From contig JAJZYV010000035.1 of the NCBI GenBank assembly GCA_021797955.1, forward strand, positions 1 through 9,925: 9,925 nucleotides of DNA. Direction: 5' to 3'. Position 1 is the first letter of the stretch. Every line of letters begins with the position of its first letter. A model generated the notes under the pieces. That model saw only the letters and a program-made list of their open reading frames with translations, searched no databases and was not told where the DNA came from. Below are positions 6,085 through 9,925 of the stretch, piece by piece. The translations under genes were made by a program, and so were the position numbers. The stretch comes from Thermoplasmata archaeon (GTDB lineage: Archaea > Thermoplasmatota > Thermoplasmata > Thermoplasmatales > Thermoplasmataceae).

Positions 6085-6720
6085 ACTGGACATTATTCCC
6101 TTGCTAATCAAAATGTTTATTATATTTACATCTAGGTACATAACATTAACATAATATGATCCAAAAATTGGAAAATTCTGCTTTACAGTTGTGTTTATCA
6201 AGTTACAAAGTGTCTGGTTAATATTCCCAAGACTCTTTCCCTTACTTTTGGCAAGATTTGATAGTGCTGCTGAAACTCTAGGTTCCTCAAGTAAAGCTCC
6301 GCTTAAGGGAATATTTGGATCTAACCCAGAAGCTGAATCCATCACAAGTTCACCCGGAATCTGTGACAGAGTAATATTGGGATTCATTGCACAGAAATTC
6401 TTAAGGCTCTTGATTGTCAGGTTCAGGGACGCATTGGTGTTAATTGCACAACACTGGGCGCCAGAGGTTGTTTGGTTGTAATCAGTCGCTGATGGTCTTG
6501 GCTGGAAAAAAATAGAACTGTTGAATGCTTGAGCCAACAGATAACTTCCGTAGATCTTTCCATCAATATTAATCTGGCTTCCATTGGCACCAAATTTATC
6601 CACATTTTCTGCAACCAGAGCTGTGGCGGTTGGTATAACAACGCCAAGTAAGAACATTGTCACTAATGCGAGTACAACCGACGTTCTGATAAATTTTGTA
6701 AGCTTCAATTTTTCTACCAA
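6070..6720 (-). CDS. kdpC: K+-transporting ATPase subunit C
   Basis: A 216-residue single-span membrane protein that assists KdpB in the KdpFABC potassium pump. The membrane helix is about residues 14-36; the rest should face outside. Family motifs: G-K-I-Y-G-S-Y-L-L-A-Q (54-64), F-Q-P-R-P-S-A-T-D-Y (72-81), D-S-A-S-G-L-D-P-N-I (128-137) and E-P-R-V-S (146-150). It is longer than the E. coli protein (about 190 residues). The outer part has eight N-x-S/T sequons and four cysteines (C90, C91, C110, C172), unusual for a typical KdpC. The start is a TTG that overlaps the last seven bases of kdpB; a second TTG four codons on is possible, and the first ATG lies inside the membrane helix. The 3' end overlaps the stress-protein gene. 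Confidence 0.95.
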   Translation of the reverse strand: MVEKLKLTKFIRTSVVLALVTMFLLGVVIPTATALVAENVDKFGANGSQINIDGKIYGSYLLAQAFNSSIFFQPRPSATDYNQTTSGAQCCAINTNASLNLTIKSLKNFCAMNPNITLSQIPGELVMDSASGLDPNIPLSGALLEEPRVSAALSNLAKSKGKSLGNINQTLCNLINTTVKQNFPIFGSYYVNVMYLDVNIINILISKGIMSSSSLN

Positions 6721-8705
6721 AGTATGCCCGCCCCCAATAAAATATAGTAAATCGCTCCTATTGCTAGGAAGGGAAGAACAACCCCCCCAAATCCATATAT
6801 CATTATATTTCTCCTCAGCAGTTGATCAACGCTTGAAGGCCTAAATCTTACACCTCTGAGTGCTAGTGGTATTAACAGGGGAATGATGATGGTGTTGAAA
6901 ATCAGCGCAGAAGTTATTGCAAGTAAAGGATCTGTGAATCCAAGTATATTTATGAAGGCAAGTGCCGGGAATCCGTAAAAAATGGCAGGAATGATTACAA
7001 AATATTTTGAAATGTCGTTTGCAAGGCTAAATGTAGTCAGTGATCCTCTTGTTATCAGGATTTGTTTTCCTAAAAATATTACGTCCATAAGCTTTGTTGG
7101 ATCATTGTCAACATCAATCATGTTTGCTGCATCTTTGGCTGCCTGGGTACCGCTGTTCATTGCAAGACCAACATCCGCAAGCGCAAGTGCCGGTGCATCA
7201 TTTGTACCATCCCCAACCATGGCTACCATCCTTTGAAGGTTTTTCTCGGATTGAACCTTATTGTACTTATCCTGCGGCTTGCTGTTTGCGACGAATTCAT
7301 CCAGTCCAGCCTCTCTCGAAATGTATTCTGCTGTTAACTCATTATCCCCAGTGCACATGACCGTTTTAATATTCATGGTCTTCATCGAGATAATTCTGTC
7401 ACTGATCCATGGCTTAATAATATCATTAAATTCAATTGCTCCAAGAATTTTGTCATCTTCCGACAGCACCATTGCAGTCCCGCCCCTGCTGGAAATTTCG
7501 GCACATATGGCCTCAACAAGGTTGTCTTTTGATCCAACCATTGACCAGATTGCATTTTGTGATCCCTTAAGATATTTCTTTCCATTATACTTGAGTCCAC
7601 TAAATTTTGTTTCTGAGGAAAAGGGGATAAACTCTGCTCCGGACAGGTCAAAATCCTTAAACTCTGATCCCTGCTTTTTCAGAAGATTTACAACAGATAT
7701 ACCTTCTCTGGTTTCATCCATGGCTGAACTCAAAAATGCACACTGGAAAAGTCTTTCTTCTGAAACATTGGCTGCGGGATAGACTTTAGATGCGTCTCTT
7801 TCACCCATAGTAATTGTTCCTGTTTTGTCAAGTATGATCGTATCTATATCTCCAGCGTTTTCAACAGCCCTTCCACTTTTTGCAATTATATTGAATTGCG
7901 AAACCTTATTAATGGCAGCTATCCCCAAGGCCGGTAACAGAGCACCTATCGTGGTTGGAATCAGTGCTATGAGAAGAACCACAAGCACAACAATATTCAC
8001 ATTAATGTTGAGAAAGTTTCCGACCGTCAGGACCGATGAAGTTATGGAAATAAAAACCAGAGTCAATCCCGATATTAAAACCAGGAGTGCTATTTCATTC
8101 GGTGTCTTTTTTCTCACCGATCCTTCAACCATTTCTATCATTTTGTCAAGAAAAGTTTCCCCTGGATTTGCAGTTATCCTTATTTTGATACTTTTGTCTA
8201 GAAAAGTTGTGGATCCAGTTACACTGTCACCCACAGTCTTAAAAACAGCTTTTGATTCCCCTGTGATCGCAGATTCATTGAAATAGCCATTCCCTTCAAT
8301 AATTTCCCCGTCAGTTGGAACGCTTTCATTTTTTTTCACCAGGACAACCATTCCCTTTCTCAATTCATTTGAATCTATTTCGGTTTCGGTTCCCTGATCC
8401 AGTACTCTTCCTTTTATCTCCCTCTTCATTTTTCGCAACGATGCGGTAATATTCCTGCTCTTTCCCTCTGCAAGTGATTGCGCAAGATTTGAAAAGAATA
8501 TTGTGAGAAAGAGAAGTACTAAAACAGAAATGTAAAATGAAACGTATGAGTTGCTCATTGCTAAATCATACTGTTTATGGAGAGCAATGAAATAAATGGA
8601 AAGGAGAAGAGATATCTCAGTAACTAACATCACTGGATTATGCCATAGCTTTCTAGGATCAAATTCCTTTAAGGCATTAAGCATTGCTTCAGCATACTGG
8701 TTCAC
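6714..8705 (-). CDS. kdpB: K+-transporting P-type ATPase, catalytic subunit B
   Basis: A 663-residue P-type ATPase that hydrolyses ATP to drive K+ uptake through KdpA. Seen in order: N-terminal membrane helices near 24-43 and 54-72; actuator motif I-T-G-E-S (147-151), whose serine corresponds to the inhibitory phosphorylation site of E. coli KdpB; helices near 205-225 and 236-265, with the K-pump motif I-P-T-T-I-G; phosphorylation motif D293-K-T-G-T; nucleotide-domain motifs F-S-S-E-T-K-F-S-G and K-G-S near 362-382; hinge G-D-G-T-N-D-A-P (498-505); and C-terminal helices. D564 and K567 in L-A-N-D-I-S-K-Y match the pair in the E. coli protein that couples ion and ATPase cycles. The GTG start overlaps the kdpA stop (GTGA) and has a near-perfect Shine-Dalgarno site. 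All catalytic residues are intact. Confidence 0.97.
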   Translation of the reverse strand: MNQYAEAMLNALKEFDPRKLWHNPVMLVTEISLLLSIYFIALHKQYDLAMSNSYVSFYISVLVLLFLTIFFSNLAQSLAEGKSRNITASLRKMKREIKGRVLDQGTETEIDSNELRKGMVVLVKKNESVPTDGEIIEGNGYFNESAITGESKAVFKTVGDSVTGSTTFLDKSIKIRITANPGETFLDKMIEMVEGSVRKKTPNEIALLVLISGLTLVFISITSSVLTVGNFLNINVNIVVLVVLLIALIPTTIGALLPALGIAAINKVSQFNIIAKSGRAVENAGDIDTIILDKTGTITMGERDASKVYPAANVSEERLFQCAFLSSAMDETREGISVVNLLKKQGSEFKDFDLSGAEFIPFSSETKFSGLKYNGKKYLKGSQNAIWSMVGSKDNLVEAICAEISSRGGTAMVLSEDDKILGAIEFNDIIKPWISDRIISMKTMNIKTVMCTGDNELTAEYISREAGLDEFVANSKPQDKYNKVQSEKNLQRMVAMVGDGTNDAPALALADVGLAMNSGTQAAKDAANMIDVDNDPTKLMDVIFLGKQILITRGSLTTFSLANDISKYFVIIPAIFYGFPALAFINILGFTDPLLAITSALIFNTIIIPLLIPLALRGVRFRPSSVDQLLRRNIMIYGFGGVVLPFLAIGAIYYILLGAGILW

Positions 8706-9925
8706 AACACACCTCCAATGAACAGTGAAAATGCTTTACCCCAACTGAGAAGCGGTCCCGCTGCCAGTATTGGGAAGAACGATAGAAGACCAAGCAGAAG
8801 CATAGTGGAAAACAACATGAGCCCAAACCAAAATGAACCTACATCGAAGGTTCTTCCAAACTGGGCTTTTGGTCTCTTCGAGGAAAAGGATTGGGCAATT
8901 AACAACTGAAATGCAATTATTGGAAATCTTCCTATCAGCATAATTATAGCTTCAAGCACATTAAAAAAGGGTAAGGAGGTCTGAAATCCTCCCATGGCTG
9001 AACCGTTATTGGAAGCAGCGCTGGCGAGTTCATATAATAGTTGAGTTATCTGATCTGGTCTCGAATTGAAAAATGTACTCATTAGAACTGGAGAAAACAA
9101 TAGTATGAATCCCAGTGGCACAATTATGATGAGTGGATGGGTAACCAGACTATAGGTTGAGTACCTTATCTCCTTTGAGCCTACCTTCAGACTCATTATT
9201 TCTGGCAATTTACCAACCATTAGTGAAACCAAGAAAACTGTGAATATAATATAGGAAAATAAATTCAGAATACCTGTTCCCACTCCGCCAAGCGGATCAT
9301 TTAACAGCATTGGAAATAGAACTCCAAGGATTCCCGCTGGTGAATAATCAATCAAAGCTGAATTTGTGGCACCAGTTGAAGTTAACGTTGCTCCAGAGGC
9401 AAATATTGATGTTTGGGAAATTCCCAGCGCTGTTTCTTTTCCAATGTAGTTCCCTCCAAAGTTGAATCCAATGTTGGCAAGGGAGGGTACGCCATACAAT
9501 TCTCCGAAGAACGTTAACAGGGCACTGAAAATAAAAAGTGCCATAACCACACTTATTATAACTCTTCCAAATTTTCTATTGTCCAGCGCAATTCCCAAGG
9601 CAAAGATAGATCCTATAGGAATCAGGGTGAATGACACAACCTCCATAAGATTGGAGATCCAGTTTGGATTTTCGAACGGAAAACCGGCATTTGCTCCATA
9701 GAACCCCCCTCCATTTGTTCCTATATTTTTAATACCTTCCAGAGAGGCCACAGGGCCCACTGGAATATTTACAGTAAATTTGGCAAAAAAAGGATGTATA
9801 ACAATGCTTGAATATGTAACATCCGGAACTCCCACCACTATGAGCAAAATTGTTGCAATAAGTGAAAGAGGTAAAATTAGGTCAAATATGGAAACAAGGA
9901 AATCATGAAAAAAATTTCCTATTTT
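8702..9925 (-). CDS. kdpA: K+-transporting ATPase subunit A, partial (5' end beyond window)
   Basis: The frame is open to the right edge of the window, giving the last 407 residues; about 150 N-terminal residues are missing compared with the 557-residue E. coli protein. It is the channel-like subunit that binds and translocates K+. The visible part begins I-G-N-F-F-H-D, a match to the conserved I-G-N-F-W region, and is rich in membrane helices. Pore loop 2 has T-N-G-G-G-F-Y-G-A-N and P-F-E-N-P. Pore loop 3 is T-G-A-T-N-S-A-L-I-D-Y-S-P, differing from the usual G-A-V-N-x-M-H-D-S form. G-G-V-G-T-G follows it, and pore loop 4 has A-S-N-N-G-S-A-M-G-G. A TTG at 9847 is internal and not the start. 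The TGA stop overlaps the kdpB GTG. No kdpF or sensor-kinase gene is visible. Confidence 0.96.
   Translation of the reverse strand, partial: KIGNFFHDFLVSIFDLILPLSLIATILLIVVGVPDVTYSSIVIHPFFAKFTVNIPVGPVASLEGIKNIGTNGGGFYGANAGFPFENPNWISNLMEVVSFTLIPIGSIFALGIALDNRKFGRVIISVVMALFIFSALLTFFGELYGVPSLANIGFNFGGNYIGKETALGISQTSIFASGATLTSTGATNSALIDYSPAGILGVLFPMLLNDPLGGVGTGILNLFSYIIFTVFLVSLMVGKLPEIMSLKVGSKEIRYSTYSLVTHPLIIIVPLGFILLFSPVLMSTFFNSRPDQITQLLYELASAASNNGSAMGGFQTSLPFFNVLEAIIMLIGRFPIIAFQLLIAQSFSSKRPKAQFGRTFDVGSFWFGLMLFSTMLLLGLLSFFPILAAGPLLSWGKAFSLFIGGVL
8709..8716 (-). promoter_or_regulatory. Strong Shine-Dalgarno site for the GTG start of kdpB
   Basis: On the minus strand this reads GGAGGTGT, an extended match to the complement of the archaeal 16S rRNA 3' end, inside the last codons of kdpA. 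The GGAGGT core ends five bases before the GTG at 8705. This supports GTG over the ATG seven codons downstream and suggests coupled, strong initiation for the catalytic subunit. Confidence 0.8.

Noticed and set aside
6114..6130. T-rich stretch after the Usp stop as a terminator
   Set aside because: It is interrupted by A and G bases and lies in kdpC coding sequence; no clear T-tract or hairpin supports it.
7261..7782. 173-residue open frame on the plus strand
   Set aside because: Antisense to the nucleotide-binding domain of kdpB, whose motifs are intact; composition is that of a shadow frame.
7825..8286. 153-residue open frame on the plus strand
   Set aside because: Antisense to the phosphorylation and actuator region of kdpB; the sequence mirrors hydrophobic codons and has no family features.
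9845..9847. TTG at 9847 as the start of kdpA
   Set aside because: The frame continues in a KdpA-like way (I-G-N-F and L-P-L-S motifs) to the window edge, so the gene is truncated by the window.
1..9925. tRNA, rRNA, CRISPR array or insertion sequence
   Set aside because: No clover-leaf-like segment, regularly spaced repeats, transposase frame or terminal inverted repeats were seen; nearly all bases are covered by the listed genes.

Overview
The window is a gene-dense, AT-rich archaeal chromosome segment with ten protein genes and no RNA gene, insertion sequence or CRISPR array that I can see. An archaeal origin is shown by an RNase P protein subunit (Rpp21/Rnp4), an archaeal-type phosphoglycolate phosphatase of the HAD family, TATA-like boxes placed for leaderless or short-leader transcripts, and Shine-Dalgarno sites mainly in front of operon-internal genes. 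The phosphatase closely resembles what I recall of Thermoplasma acidophilum TA0175, so a Thermoplasmatales-type acidophile is the best guess; the genus cannot be fixed from this sequence.

Left part (1-1091): rnp4 (minus) and the phosphatase gene (plus) diverge from a short shared promoter region. Middle (1088-4608): a minus-strand operon pyrD-pyrK-queE-pyrC with overlapping or nearly touching genes. It encodes dihydroorotate dehydrogenase (catalytic and electron-transfer subunits), 7-carboxy-7-deazaguanine synthase and dihydroorotase. Three genes are consecutive pyrimidine steps; queE, a deazaguanine tRNA-modification gene, sits between them. pyrC and the phosphatase gene meet tail to tail and share one TTAA for both stop codons.

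Next (4672-6084): a 159-residue protein of unproven function that looks like half of a HisA-type barrel, then a 123-bp divergent intergenic region rich in dyad symmetry, then a tandem-domain universal stress protein on the plus strand.

Right part (6070-9925): minus-strand kdpA (5' end outside the window), kdpB and kdpC, encoding the high-affinity K+-transporting P-type ATPase. Each gene overlaps the next by a few bases. kdpC runs tail to tail into the stress-protein gene, with 15 bp of overlapping coding sequence. No KdpD/KdpE sensor pair is visible. The nearby Usp gene recalls the Usp-like kdpQ of haloarchaeal kdp operons.

Points most worth a second look: the operator-like dyads at 5183-5269, the divergent third pore-loop of KdpA, the sequon- and cysteine-rich KdpC ectodomain, the degenerate nucleotide loops of the Usp protein, the HisA-like half-barrel protein, and queE inside a pyrimidine operon. 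I found no clearly new multi-gene system.
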